Below, piece by piece: positions 24,503 to 32,257 of a DNA stretch of 62,908 nt. The notes beneath the pieces were generated by a model, which was not told where the DNA came from, ran no database searches, and was given only the letters and a program-made list of their open reading frames with translations. The position numbers and the translations under genes are program-made. Origin of the DNA: Agrobacterium leguminum (GTDB taxonomy: Bacteria; Pseudomonadota; Alphaproteobacteria; Rhizobiales; Rhizobiaceae); contig NZ_JADQWB010000023.1 of NCBI RefSeq assembly GCF_015704895.1, positions 1-62,908 of the forward strand. Direction: 5' to 3'. Every line of letters begins with the position of its first letter. The stretch's first letter is position 1.

Positions 24503-25300
24503 TTACTCCGCAGCTTCGACGAAGCGGTGACGTTCGTAAAGGAACTTCAGCACGGCCTCGCGGCATTTGAGGTAGGTCTTGTCGGATGCGAGCTCGATGC
24601 GGTTGCGCGGGCGTGCCAGCGGTACGTCAAGCACTTCGCCGATATGGGCGGCGGGCCCGTTGGTCATCATCACGATGCGGTCGGAAAGCAGCACCGCCTC
24701 ATCGACATCATGGGTGATCATGACCATGGTGTTGCCGAGCCGGGCGTGGATTTCCATCACCGCATCCTGGAGATGGGCACGGGTCAGCGCGTCCAGCGCA
24801 CCGAAAGGCTCGTCGAGCAGCAGGATCTTCGGCTCCATGGCGAGCGCGCGGGCGATGCCGACACGCTGTTTCATGCCGCCGGAAATTTCCGAAGGCTTTT
24901 TGTCCTTGGCATGGGCCATCTGCACGAGATCGAGATTGCGCATGACCCAGTCATGCCGCTCGGCCCGGGTCTTGGTGTTACGGAAGACCTTCTCGACGGC
25001 GAGATTGACGTTTTCATAGACCGAAAGCCAGGGCAGCAGGCTGTGGTTCTGGAACACGACGGCGCGCTCCGGACCCGGCTCGTTGACCTCGCGGTTTTCG
25101 AGCAGAACGGCGCCGGCAGACACTTTCGTCAGCCCCGCGATGAGGTTGAGCATGGTGGATTTGCCGCAGCCGGAATGGCCGATGACGGAGACGAATTCGC
25201 CTTTTTCGATGGTGAGGTTGATGCCTTTCAGCACCTCGGCGCGCGAACCGCCCTTGTCGAAATATTTGTCGATGTGATCGAGCTTCAAATAAGCGTTCAT
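24503..25300 (-). CDS. nrtC: Nitrate ABC transporter ATP-binding protein NrtC/NtrD type
   Basis: 265 aa. Walker A GHSGCGKST near residue 45, Q-loop FQNHSLLPW, signature ISGGMKQRVGIARAL, Walker B ILLLDEPFGALD and H-loop MITHDVDEA. These match the nitrate/sulfonate/taurine ATPase group. The start at 25300 (MNAYLKLDHIDKYF) gives the usual length. Unlike cyanobacterial NrtC it has no fused binding-protein domain. It energises nitrate uptake with NrtB and NrtA, 13 bp downstream of nrtB. Confidence 0.91.
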   Translation of the reverse strand: MNAYLKLDHIDKYFDKGGSRAEVLKGINLTIEKGEFVSVIGHSGCGKSTMLNLIAGLTKVSAGAVLLENREVNEPGPERAVVFQNHSLLPWLSVYENVNLAVEKVFRNTKTRAERHDWVMRNLDLVQMAHAKDKKPSEISGGMKQRVGIARALAMEPKILLLDEPFGALDALTRAHLQDAVMEIHARLGNTMVMITHDVDEAVLLSDRIVMMTNGPAAHIGEVLDVPLARPRNRIELASDKTYLKCREAVLKFLYERHRFVEAAE

Positions 25301-25313
25301 TATCGTCGCCCTC

Positions 25314-26207
25314 TTAATTTGCCGCAGCGCCGCGGGTGATGACCTTGCCGAGCGCCGCCACCAGCTTGTCGAGCACGAAGCCGACGACGCCGATGTAGAC
25401 GAGCGCCACGATGATGTCGGGCAGGCGGGAGGAGTTCCACGCATCCCAGATGAAGAAACCGATGCCGACGCCGCCGGTCAGCATTTCCGCCGCGACGATT
25501 GCGAGCCAAGAAAGGCCGATACCGATACGCAGGCCGGTGAAGATGTAGGGTGCCGCCGAAGGCAGCATGATCTTGAAGAAGAATTCCAGCTGGTTGAGCC
25601 GCAGCACCTGCGCCACGTTGCGGTAATCCTGCGGAATATTGCGCACGCCGACTGCGGTATTGATGATGACCGGCCAGATGGAAGTGATGAAGATCACGAA
25701 AATGGCGGAAGGGTTGCTATCCTGAAAGGCGGCCAGCGAAAGCGGCAGCCAGGCAAGCGGCGGCACGGTGCGCAGAACCTGAAAGATCGGATCGAGACCG
25801 CGCATGGCCCAGACCGACTGGCCTATCACCGCGCCGAGGATGATGCCGGCAATGGCGGCGAGGCCGAAACCATAGGCCACACGCTCCAGCGAGACCAGAA
25901 CGCGCCAGCCAAGGCCGATATCCTGCGAACCGTTATGGAAGAACGGCGATACGATGAGATCGTAGCTCTCCTCGAAAACCTGGCTCGGCGGCGGCAGCGA
26001 TGAGCCGGGGGCGGAACAGAGCAATTGCCAGACGCCCAGCAGAATGGCGAGGACGATGAACGGCGGTACGATGTTGCGGGCCGCCGCCGCACCCCATTTG
26101 CGCAGATCGATCCGCGGCGACTGTTTCGGCGCAAGTGCCACGACGTTTGCCTTCTGCGCTACCGGCTGCTGCGGCTCTTCGTTGAATTTTCGGGCCAATG
26201 CGGACAT
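25314..26207 (-). CDS. nrtB: Nitrate ABC transporter permease NrtB
   Basis: 297 aa with about six or seven membrane spans after a cytoplasmic N-terminal tail (VPPFIVLAILLGVWQLLCSA onward). The permease coupling motif is LPSAAPYIFTGLRIGIGLSW, and NPSAIFVIFITSIWPVIINT is typical of NrtB/SsuC proteins. The second of two close ATGs (26207) is chosen because AGAGGA sits 8 nt before it. It lies between nrtA and nrtC, with a palindromic repeat in the 115-bp gap after nrtA. Confidence 0.91.
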   Translation of the reverse strand: MSALARKFNEEPQQPVAQKANVVALAPKQSPRIDLRKWGAAAARNIVPPFIVLAILLGVWQLLCSAPGSSLPPPSQVFEESYDLIVSPFFHNGSQDIGLGWRVLVSLERVAYGFGLAAIAGIILGAVIGQSVWAMRGLDPIFQVLRTVPPLAWLPLSLAAFQDSNPSAIFVIFITSIWPVIINTAVGVRNIPQDYRNVAQVLRLNQLEFFFKIMLPSAAPYIFTGLRIGIGLSWLAIVAAEMLTGGVGIGFFIWDAWNSSRLPDIIVALVYIGVVGFVLDKLVAALGKVITRGAAAN

Positions 26208-26243
26208 GGGCATTTCCTCTTGATTTCGGTTGCGGTCTGGGGC

Positions 26244-26305
26244 TCGCCCCTCATCCGGTCTTCAGTCGCGCCGGTTGGGCAGCGCATCTGGCGGATGAGG
26301 GGCGA
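26244..26305. repeat. Inverted repeat between nrtA and nrtB
   Basis: TCGCCCCTCATCCG (26244-26257) and CGGATGAGGGGCGA (26292-26305) are perfect 14-bp arms around a 34-nt loop. It sits within the operon gap and is probably another dispersed palindromic element. In the mRNA it could set relative expression of the binding protein over the membrane genes. Confidence 0.75.
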
Positions 26306-26322
26306 CACCCCGGGTCTCCTCC

Positions 26323-27615
26323 TCAGGAGGCCGCCTTGATGGACAGGCTTTCGAGATAGGCCGACGGGTTTTCCGGGTCGAAGACCTTGCCGTCGAAGAA
26401 GGTTTCCTTGCCGCGCGAGGTGGAGGCGGGAAGATCGGCAACGCCGAGATCCTTGGCCGCCGCGCGCCAGATATCCTCGCGGTTCACCTTCTCCACCAGC
26501 GCCTTCACATCCGTATCGGGCGCGAATTTGCCCCAGCGGATGTTTTCCGCGATGAACCAGCTGTCGTGGCTGCGGAAGGGATAGGAGGCATGGTCCTGCC
26601 AGAACTTCATCTGCAGGCCGGTATTTTCGAGCACACGCCCGTTGCCGTAATTGATATTGCCCTTCAGGCGACCAAGCACGTCCTTCGGCGGCACGTTGAA
26701 CCATTGGCGTTTGCCGAGGATGGTGGACATTTCCTCCTTGTTCGCCATCTCATCGCACCATTGCTGCGCTTCCATGACAGCCATCAGCAGCGCCTTGGTG
26801 GCGTTGGGGTTCTTCTCCACCCAGTCCGCACGCATGCCGAGCGCCTTTTCCGGATGGCCCTTCCAGAGTTCGCCGGTGGTACAGGCGGTGAAACCGATGC
26901 CCTGATTGACGAGCTGCTCGTTCCAGGGTTCGCCCACACAGAAGACGTCCATATTGCCGACCTTCATATTGGCGACCATCTGCGGCGGCGGAACGACGAT
27001 GGTGGAGACGTCCTTGTCCGGATCGATGCCGCCGGCGGCAAGCCAGTAGCGGATCCACAGATCATGCGTGCCGCCGGGGAAGGTCATGGCGGCCTTGATT
27101 TCCTTGCCCTCGGCCTTCTTTTTCTCGAAAGCCGCCTTCAGCTTGGAGGCATCCAGCTGAACGCCGGTTTCGGCATATTCCTTGGCGACGGAAATGCCCT
27201 GGCTGTCGAGGTTGAGGCGGGCGAGGATGGTCATCGGCACCGGCACATTGTTCTGGGTCACCTTGCCGGTATGCATGAGATAGGGCATCGGCGTCAGGAT
27301 GTGTGCGCCGTCGATGCCGTTCGATGCGCCGCCGAGCACGAGATTGTCGCGCGTCGCACCCCAGGAGGCCTGTTTCAGAACCTCGACATCCGGCATGCCG
27401 TGTTTGGCGAACAGGCCCTTTTCCGCCGCAATGATGAGCGGAGCGGCATCGGTGAGCGCGATAAAGCCGATTTTCGCGCCTTTCACTTCGGGCTCAGCGG
27501 TGGCTGCGAAAGCACCGGACGGAAAGGCCACGCGCACGGCGCTGACAAGGGCGGCGGTGGCTGTCGTCTTCAGTATCGTGCGGCGGCTGACATCGCCGGA
27601 GAATATCTTTTTCAT
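26323..27615 (-). CDS. nrtA: Nitrate ABC transporter substrate-binding protein NrtA (Tat-exported)
   Basis: 430 aa. The N-terminus MKKIFSGDVSRRTILKTTAT has a twin-arginine motif (SRRTILK) followed by a hydrophobic stretch ending near GAFA, so export by the Tat system is likely. The mature domain shows IGFIALTDAAPLIIAAEKGL, WGATRDNLVLG, MTFPGGTHDLWIRYWLAAGG and FCVGEPWNEQLV, all NrtA/NasF hallmarks. The start at 27615 has GGGG 9 nt upstream; ATG 27621 is an alternative. First gene of the nrtABC-nirBD-nasA-cysG operon, preceded by a sigma-54 promoter and a structured leader. Confidence 0.92.
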   Translation of the reverse strand: MKKIFSGDVSRRTILKTTATAALVSAVRVAFPSGAFAATAEPEVKGAKIGFIALTDAAPLIIAAEKGLFAKHGMPDVEVLKQASWGATRDNLVLGGASNGIDGAHILTPMPYLMHTGKVTQNNVPVPMTILARLNLDSQGISVAKEYAETGVQLDASKLKAAFEKKKAEGKEIKAAMTFPGGTHDLWIRYWLAAGGIDPDKDVSTIVVPPPQMVANMKVGNMDVFCVGEPWNEQLVNQGIGFTACTTGELWKGHPEKALGMRADWVEKNPNATKALLMAVMEAQQWCDEMANKEEMSTILGKRQWFNVPPKDVLGRLKGNINYGNGRVLENTGLQMKFWQDHASYPFRSHDSWFIAENIRWGKFAPDTDVKALVEKVNREDIWRAAAKDLGVADLPASTSRGKETFFDGKVFDPENPSAYLESLSIKAAS

Positions 27616-27811
27616 TCGCATGTTCCCCTTATTGGGCCACCTCTGCGGGTGACGTTTTCGCTTGCGAAAAAACCTGAAAATAAAAAAACGCCGCTCGGTG
27701 TTTGCGCCTGCGGAACGGGAGGTGTTCCGGGCAGCAAAACCTTGCGACGTCTGTGTCTTGTGAAAGCGCCTATGCCGCGCCTTGCTCGCCCCGATCGCCG
27801 TTGACCGGTGC
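27616..27811 (-). promoter_or_regulatory. Structured nrtA leader, candidate NasT antitermination target
   Basis: Between the sigma-54 promoter and nrtA the leader holds a hairpin with stem CGGAAC/GTTCCG and a 7-nt loop (27711-27729). It is followed by a short GC stem (27713-27710 with 27694-27691) that shares bases with the first hairpin, then seven U residues (27688-27682). A further 6-bp hairpin lies nearer the gene (TTTTCG-CAAG-CGAAAA). Overlapping hairpins before a U-tract fit ANTAR-protein antitermination by NasT, whose gene is adjacent. The terminator stem is short, so the fold is tentative. Confidence 0.55.
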
Positions 27812-27822
27812 AAAAAACAAGA

Positions 27823-27838
27823 AGCAAGAGGCGTGCCA
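27823..27838 (-). promoter_or_regulatory. Sigma-54 promoter of the nitrate operon
   Basis: On the minus strand TGGCACG-CCTC-TTGCT is an exact match to the RpoN -24/-12 consensus with correct spacing. It implies a transcription start near 27812, about 195 nt before nrtA. Nitrogen control by an enhancer-binding protein such as NtrC is expected. The upstream region (27839-27995) is AT-rich and contains an inverted repeat TGCGC-N9-GCGCA at 27956-27974. Confidence 0.85.
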
Positions 27839-27995
27839 GTTTATAAAAAACAGATTATATTATTGAAAATAAAGGAGTATTTTTGAAAATCGATCTACTG
27901 ATTAAATTTTAACCAGCGCGTTTTCTGTCTTCCATTTGTGCAAAGAGAAGAATCCTGCGCTTGAAATTTGCGCAGCCTGTAAAGCATGACGCCGC
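27839..27995. other. AT-rich upstream region of the nitrate promoter
   Basis: This is the rest of the 380-bp gap between nasS and nrtA. It holds no open reading frame of note. The central part is AT-rich, as expected for DNA bending between enhancer and sigma-54 promoter. The 19-bp inverted repeat TGCGC-N9-GCGCA (27956-27974) is the only enhancer-like element I see; its spacing is two bases longer than a standard NtrC site. Confidence 0.4.
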
Positions 27996-29291
27996 TTACG
28001 TCTCGCCTGAAGTCGGAGAAAACGGCGCGGCGGTGCGCACGGAAAAGGCGTTCACGTAGCCTGTAATGTCGGCGGGATCGAATACGAGGCCATCCACGAA
28101 ACGGTCATGCTCTTCCTGCCCTTCGATGCGGATATCGGCATCGTCAGGTGCATTGGCGTCGCCCAGCGCCGCCCGATAAATATCCGGCCGGTAGGCAGAC
28201 AGGGCGGCCTCCACACCGACCTGTGAAAACTCGGCCTGCCCCCAGCGGATCATCTGGCTGTAGATCCACAATGCCTGGCTCTGGCGCGGATAATTGGCGT
28301 GACCGCCGTGGAAGATGAAATAATTGTCGATTACCCGGCGGTTGCCCTGGCTGTCGATGCTGAATTCACCGGCAAGCACACGACGGATGATGCCTTCCGG
28401 TGCGCCGATATAGCGGGGATCGGCAAGCGCTGCGCTGAGATCATCGTGATTTTCGGCAAGGTCGCACCAGCGCGCGGCGGCATCGAGCGCCGTCAGCAGC
28501 CGTCCCACCGTTTCCTGCTGGTTTTCCGCCCATTCGGGTCGCATGCCGATGACCTTTTCCGGTGCGGAAGGCCACAAATCCTGCTTGGCCGCAACGATGC
28601 GACCGACACCGCGCTCGGCGGCGACGATGTTCCACGGCGCTCCGACGCAGAAACCGTCAATGGCCCCTGCGGCAAGCGCATCCGAGGTCAATGGCGGCGG
28701 CACCACCACAAGCTTGACATCGTGATCGGGGTGAATGCCGCCGGCGGCAAGCCAGTAGCGAAACTCGTAATTATGCGATGAAAACGGATAGGTCATGCCA
28801 AGCGTCGGCGGCGGTTCGCCGCGGGCGCGCATATCATCGAGCACCCGCTTCAACGCCTCGGCATTTTCGAGCGCTCCCGCCGTTTCGGAAAGCCCGGTCA
28901 AAGCCTTCATCCGTGCAAACAGCCGGGTCGAAAGCGTGATAGCATTGCCGCCGCGTCCGAGTGAAAAGGGCGTGATGGTCGGCGACGGGTTGGAGCCGAG
29001 CCCGAGCATGGAGGCGACGGGCATCGGCGACAGCATGTGGGCGATATCGAATTGCCGAAACGCCAGCCGGTCGCGCACATTCGCCCAGGAAACATCCTTG
29101 ACGAGATCGAGCGAAAGGCCTTCGCGTTCTGCGAAACCGAATTCGGCCGCAGCAATCAGGACGGATGCGTCGACAAGGGGAATAAAGCCGGCGCGCAGGA
29201 TTTTCTGCCGCTCGCTGCCGACGATTGCCGGTGCTTGCGTTACTCCGCCGTCTGATCCGGCCGTTTTTTCCGGTGCCGCCATATCATTCAC
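27996..29291 (-). CDS. nasS: Nitrate sensor NasS (NrtA-like, cytoplasmic)
   Basis: 431 aa. Homologous to NrtA throughout (AGFIPLVDASVLIAAAEFGF, SWANVRDRLAFRQFDIAHML, YPFSSHNYEFRYWLAAGGIH, GFCVGAPWNIVAAERG) but with no signal peptide: the N-terminus MNDMAAPEKTAGSDGGVTQA is polar. That is the hallmark of NasS, which binds nitrate or nitrite in the cytoplasm and releases NasT when ligand is present. It lies 25 bp downstream of nasT on the same strand and upstream of the nrt operon. An alternative name in older annotations would be a nitrate transporter protein, which the missing signal argues against. Confidence 0.9.
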   Translation of the reverse strand: MNDMAAPEKTAGSDGGVTQAPAIVGSERQKILRAGFIPLVDASVLIAAAEFGFAEREGLSLDLVKDVSWANVRDRLAFRQFDIAHMLSPMPVASMLGLGSNPSPTITPFSLGRGGNAITLSTRLFARMKALTGLSETAGALENAEALKRVLDDMRARGEPPPTLGMTYPFSSHNYEFRYWLAAGGIHPDHDVKLVVVPPPLTSDALAAGAIDGFCVGAPWNIVAAERGVGRIVAAKQDLWPSAPEKVIGMRPEWAENQQETVGRLLTALDAAARWCDLAENHDDLSAALADPRYIGAPEGIIRRVLAGEFSIDSQGNRRVIDNYFIFHGGHANYPRQSQALWIYSQMIRWGQAEFSQVGVEAALSAYRPDIYRAALGDANAPDDADIRIEGQEEHDRFVDGLVFDPADITGYVNAFSVRTAAPFSPTSGET

Positions 29292-29316
29292 TCCACACTG
29301 TCCGACCGGCGGTTCG

Positions 29317-29904
29317 TCACATCAACAGACCGGCCGCGGTGACCACGCTTTGCGCGATCTCGGAAATCTTCTTTTTCTCGTTCATCGCGGTTTGCCGCAA
29401 AAGCGCAAAGGCCTCCTCTTCGGAAAGGCCGCGCATCTTCATCAGAATGCCCTTGGCACGCTCGATGACCTTGCGTTCCTCGAGCGCCGATTTCGCTTCG
29501 GCAAGTTCCCGCTGAAGACGGCTGAAGGCATTGAAGCGGCTGACCGCCATATCGAGAATGGGCTTGACCCGCTCCTTCTTCAGCCCGTCCACCACATAGG
29601 CGGAAACGCCCGCCTCGACGGCCGCCTCGATGGACGCGGTATCGGAGCGATCGACAAACATGGCGATCGGCCGGCCGACCGTGCGGGTAAGCTGGAACAG
29701 ATGCTCCATCATGTCACGATTGGGATTTTCAAGATCGATGAAGATGACATCGGGCTGCAGCGTCTCGATGGTGCGCGCCACCCCGTTCACCTCATGGATG
29801 ACCGTGACGCGATGATAGCCGGCCTCGCGCAGCCCCTCCTCGATGATGGAGGCGCGGATCGCGTTTTCGTCGATAACGAGAATGGTCAGGTCGCGAAGCG
29901 TCAT
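29317..29904 (-). CDS. nasT: ANTAR-domain antiterminator NasT
   Basis: 195 aa. The N-terminal receiver-like domain is MTLRDLTILVIDENAIRASI ... DVIFIDLENPNRDMMEHLFQ. The C-terminal ANTAR RNA-binding domain is ALEERKVIERAKGILMKMRG and SEEEAFALLRQTAMNEKKKI. ANTAR proteins bind paired hairpins in leader RNA and prevent termination. The start at 29904 removes a spurious N-terminal extension. Together with NasS it should switch on the nrtA operon in nitrate; a matching hairpin-plus-U-tract leader is present upstream of nrtA. Confidence 0.92.
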   Translation of the reverse strand: MTLRDLTILVIDENAIRASIIEEGLREAGYHRVTVIHEVNGVARTIETLQPDVIFIDLENPNRDMMEHLFQLTRTVGRPIAMFVDRSDTASIEAAVEAGVSAYVVDGLKKERVKPILDMAVSRFNAFSRLQRELAEAKSALEERKVIERAKGILMKMRGLSEEEAFALLRQTAMNEKKKISEIAQSVVTAAGLLM

Positions 29905-29954
29905 GTCAGCATTGATGACGCAGCGCAGCAAACTTGGCAATCGGCTGCGGCTGC

Positions 29955-29999
29955 AAAAAATGGCGGGAGCGGCAAGGGTCGTTTCCTACCCTGCCGCCC
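29955..29999 (-). terminator. Rho-independent terminator after the GntR gene
   Basis: On the minus strand, just after the gntR stop (30006), CGGCAGGGT pairs with ACCCTTGCCG (one bulged base) around a short loop. The stem extends further with CGGGC/GCTCCCG, and six T residues follow shortly after (29955-29960). It separates gntR from nasT. Confidence 0.7.
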
Positions 30000-30005
30000 G
30001 TCATG

Positions 30006-30671
30006 TCAGGAAGCGTGTTCGACGGCGCGTTCAAGCGCCTTCAGAACCGTCCGCTCGGACAGATTGAGATAAATTTCCATCTCGTCGCCGGCCTCTTGCG
30101 CCTTGCCTTCTTCCATCAGCGACAGGATCTTGCTGTTCATGTCCACAAAGGGGGAATGAAGCTGTTCGGGATCTTTCAGCAAGCCGAAACAAAGCCTGAG
30201 TTCAGCGGCGATACGCTCGTAAAAATCGCTGAGGCGGGCGCTGTCGAGAAGATCGACGACGGCGGCGTGAAATTTCATGTTGGCGCTGCCCACACCCAGC
30301 CAGTCGGCATCTTCACGCTTGACCTTGGCATCCTCGACCGCTGCCCGCATCGTCTTGATTGCGGGATGCTTGTGCCAGGCCTGGCGAAGTGCGCCGCATT
30401 CCACCATGCGTCGCACGCGATAGATGTCGATCACGGATGCCATCGTGGGAACAGCAACGAAGACCCCGCGATTGGCCTCGTGGCGCAAGAGTCCATCCTT
30501 TGTCAGCAGACGGAAGGCTTCGCGCAGGGAATTGCGGGAGACATCAAAGCGCTCGCTGAAGGCTGCCTCCGATAAACGCTGTCCCGGCATCAACTCGCCG
30601 GAGATCAGCAGGGTGCGGATACCCTTGGCCAATCGATCCGCAAGCGGAAGACCTTCTATCGTTTCCGTCAT
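30006..30671 (-). CDS. GntR-family (FadR subfamily) transcriptional regulator
   Basis: 221 aa. The N-terminal winged HTH is LADRLAKGIRTLLISGELMP, GQRLSEAAFSERFDVSRNSL and REAFRLLTKDGLLRHEANRG. The C-terminal all-helical FCD domain (from about residue 90) has VRRMVECGALRQAW and metal-type residues in NMKFHAAVVDLLDS. The start at 30671 is preceded by AAGGA. It is divergent from the NRAMP-pxp operon, so regulation of oxoproline/lactam genes is likely. A TNGTNNNACNA-type operator lies in the shared gap. Confidence 0.88.
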   Translation of the reverse strand: MTETIEGLPLADRLAKGIRTLLISGELMPGQRLSEAAFSERFDVSRNSLREAFRLLTKDGLLRHEANRGVFVAVPTMASVIDIYRVRRMVECGALRQAWHKHPAIKTMRAAVEDAKVKREDADWLGVGSANMKFHAAVVDLLDSARLSDFYERIAAELRLCFGLLKDPEQLHSPFVDMNSKILSLMEEGKAQEAGDEMEIYLNLSERTVLKALERAVEHAS

Positions 30672-30801
30672 GGCGCTTCTTTCCTTAAGGCAATGCAGCA
30701 TCGGGAATTCCGTGACAGGCAAGTTCGGGCACGGCATGATTGCCCATAGCACAAAGCATTAGCAAAGCACGAAAAAAACGTGATTAAATCCTGCTCATTA
30801 C

Positions 30802-30860
30802 GTCCAACAAATGGACAAAATGAAAGAACGATAACTTTATATTGTTGAACAAAGTTGACA
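30802..30860. promoter_or_regulatory. Candidate GntR operators and promoter in the gntR/NRAMP gap
   Basis: TTGTTGAACAA (30842-30852) fits the FadR-subfamily consensus TNGTNNNACNA exactly. A second inverted repeat GTCCA-ACAAA-TGGAC is at 30802-30816. A TTGACA (30855-30860) just right of the first site could be the -35 of the rightward operon; its -10 is weak. The other parts of the 265-bp gap show nothing further. Confidence 0.55.
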
Positions 30861-30936
30861 ATTTCGCAGAACACGACAAGATCGGCGGCATAAAGCATCC
30901 GCGAGGGGCGGATTGCGACAGGAGCGGAGAAAATCC

Positions 30937-32178
30937 ATGGAGCAGAAAAAGCTCACCCCGACTGCCGATATGAAAATGTCAAAACGCGCATCCCTGATGG
31001 GGGCGATCTTCCTGATGGCGACATCCGCCATCGGTCCCGGCTTCATCACGCAGACGGCGACATTCACCACCCAGCTCGGTGCCGCCTTCGCCTTCGGCAT
31101 CCTCGCCTCCATCCTTATCGACTTCGTCGTCCAGCTCAACATCTGGCGTATCGTGACGCTGACGCGCATGCGCGCATCCGACATCGCCAATGCCGCCATT
31201 CCCGGCTCCGGTTATCTTCTGGCCATTCTCGTCATCATCGGCGGTCTGTTCTTCAACATCGGTAATATTGGCGGCACCGGCCTTGGCCTGAACGCCATTT
31301 TCGGGCTGGACCCGAAAATCGGTGGCGCGATTAGCGCGGTCTTTTCCATCGCCATCTTCGTTTCCAAACGCGCGGGCCTTGCCGTCGACCGGTTCATCAT
31401 TTTCGCCGGTATATTGATGATCGTACTGACGCTTTATGTGGCCTTCGTTTCCGCACCGCCGGTGGGTGACGCCTTCCGCCAGACCTTCCTGCCGGACACG
31501 ATCAATTTCGCAACCATCACCACCATCGTCGGCGGCACCGTCGGCGGTTACATCACCTATTCCGGCGCCCACCGGCTGCTTGACCGGGGCATGGTCGGCA
31601 TCGAAAACCTGCCTGCCGTCAACCGCGCCGCGCTAACCGGCATCGCCGTCACCGGCGTCATGCGCTACGTGCTGTTCCTCGCCATTCTCGGCGTCGTCGC
31701 CAGCGGCGTCATCATCGATACGTCGGGCCAGGCCGCCAACCCTGCCGCACAGGCCTTCCGTTCGGCTGCGGGCGATCTCGGCTTCCGGCTCTTCGGCATC
31801 ATCTTCTGGGCAGCGGCCATCACCAGCGTCATCGGCGCGGCCTATACGTCGGTTTCATTCCTGCCCGTCTTCAAGCAGGACATGACCGAACGCGCCCGCA
31901 ACATGGCGACGATCGTTTTCATCGCCGTCTCGCTCGTCTGCTACCTGCTGATCACCACGCCACCCGCCGCCATGCTGGTCTTCGTCGGCGGCCTGAACGG
32001 TCTCATCCTGCCCATCGGCCTCAGCATCTTCCTGTTCGCCGCATGGAAGCGCGAAGACCTGATGGGCGGCTATCGTTACCCGCGCATCCTGCTTGTGCTT
32101 GGCGTTCTGACCTGCGCATTGACATGGTACATGGGCTACAAGTCCGCCGGCACCATCTTCGGCCTGCTCGGCCTGTAA
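30937..32178 (+). CDS. NRAMP-family transporter (YcsG-like)
   Basis: 413 aa with about eleven membrane spans. It starts GAIFLMATSAIGPGFITQTA, the NRAMP helix-1 region; here IGPGF replaces the DPGN-type metal motif of true manganese/iron transporters. Other segments are GGLFFNIGNIGGTGLGLNAI and TYSGAHRLLDRGM. The homologous Bacillus gene ycsG lies in the ycsF-ycsG-ycsI-kipI-kipA cluster, the same partners as here. The lack of the canonical metal-binding motif suggests it may carry an organic substrate or another ion rather than Mn2+ (inference). Start at 30937 with GGAGCGGAG upstream. Confidence 0.86.
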   Translation: MEQKKLTPTADMKMSKRASLMGAIFLMATSAIGPGFITQTATFTTQLGAAFAFGILASILIDFVVQLNIWRIVTLTRMRASDIANAAIPGSGYLLAILVIIGGLFFNIGNIGGTGLGLNAIFGLDPKIGGAISAVFSIAIFVSKRAGLAVDRFIIFAGILMIVLTLYVAFVSAPPVGDAFRQTFLPDTINFATITTIVGGTVGGYITYSGAHRLLDRGMVGIENLPAVNRAALTGIAVTGVMRYVLFLAILGVVASGVIIDTSGQAANPAAQAFRSAAGDLGFRLFGIIFWAAAITSVIGAAYTSVSFLPVFKQDMTERARNMATIVFIAVSLVCYLLITTPPAAMLVFVGGLNGLILPIGLSIFLFAAWKREDLMGGYRYPRILLVLGVLTCALTWYMGYKSAGTIFGLLGL

Positions 32179-32185
32179 TAAACTA

Positions 32186-32245
32186 GTGTTTTTACGCATT
32201 TTCCGAACGCAAAACCGCTACGCACTTTTGCTGGAAATGCTCTAA
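32186..32245. repeat. Rhizobial-type intergenic hairpin repeat, copy B
   Basis: The outer stem is GCATTT (32196-32201) with AAATGC (32235-32240); the inner stem is GCAAAA (32209-32214) with TTTTGC (32226-32231) around CCGCTACGCAC. Same layout and loop type as copy A at 15144-15220, with different stem bases. It lies between the NRAMP gene and pxpA. Confidence 0.7.
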
Positions 32246-32257
32246 AGGGAGGCAAAC

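Noticed and set aside
27996..29291. Calling this NrtA-like protein a second periplasmic nitrate-binding protein
   Set aside because: It has no signal peptide and is paired with nasT, which fits the cytoplasmic sensor NasS.
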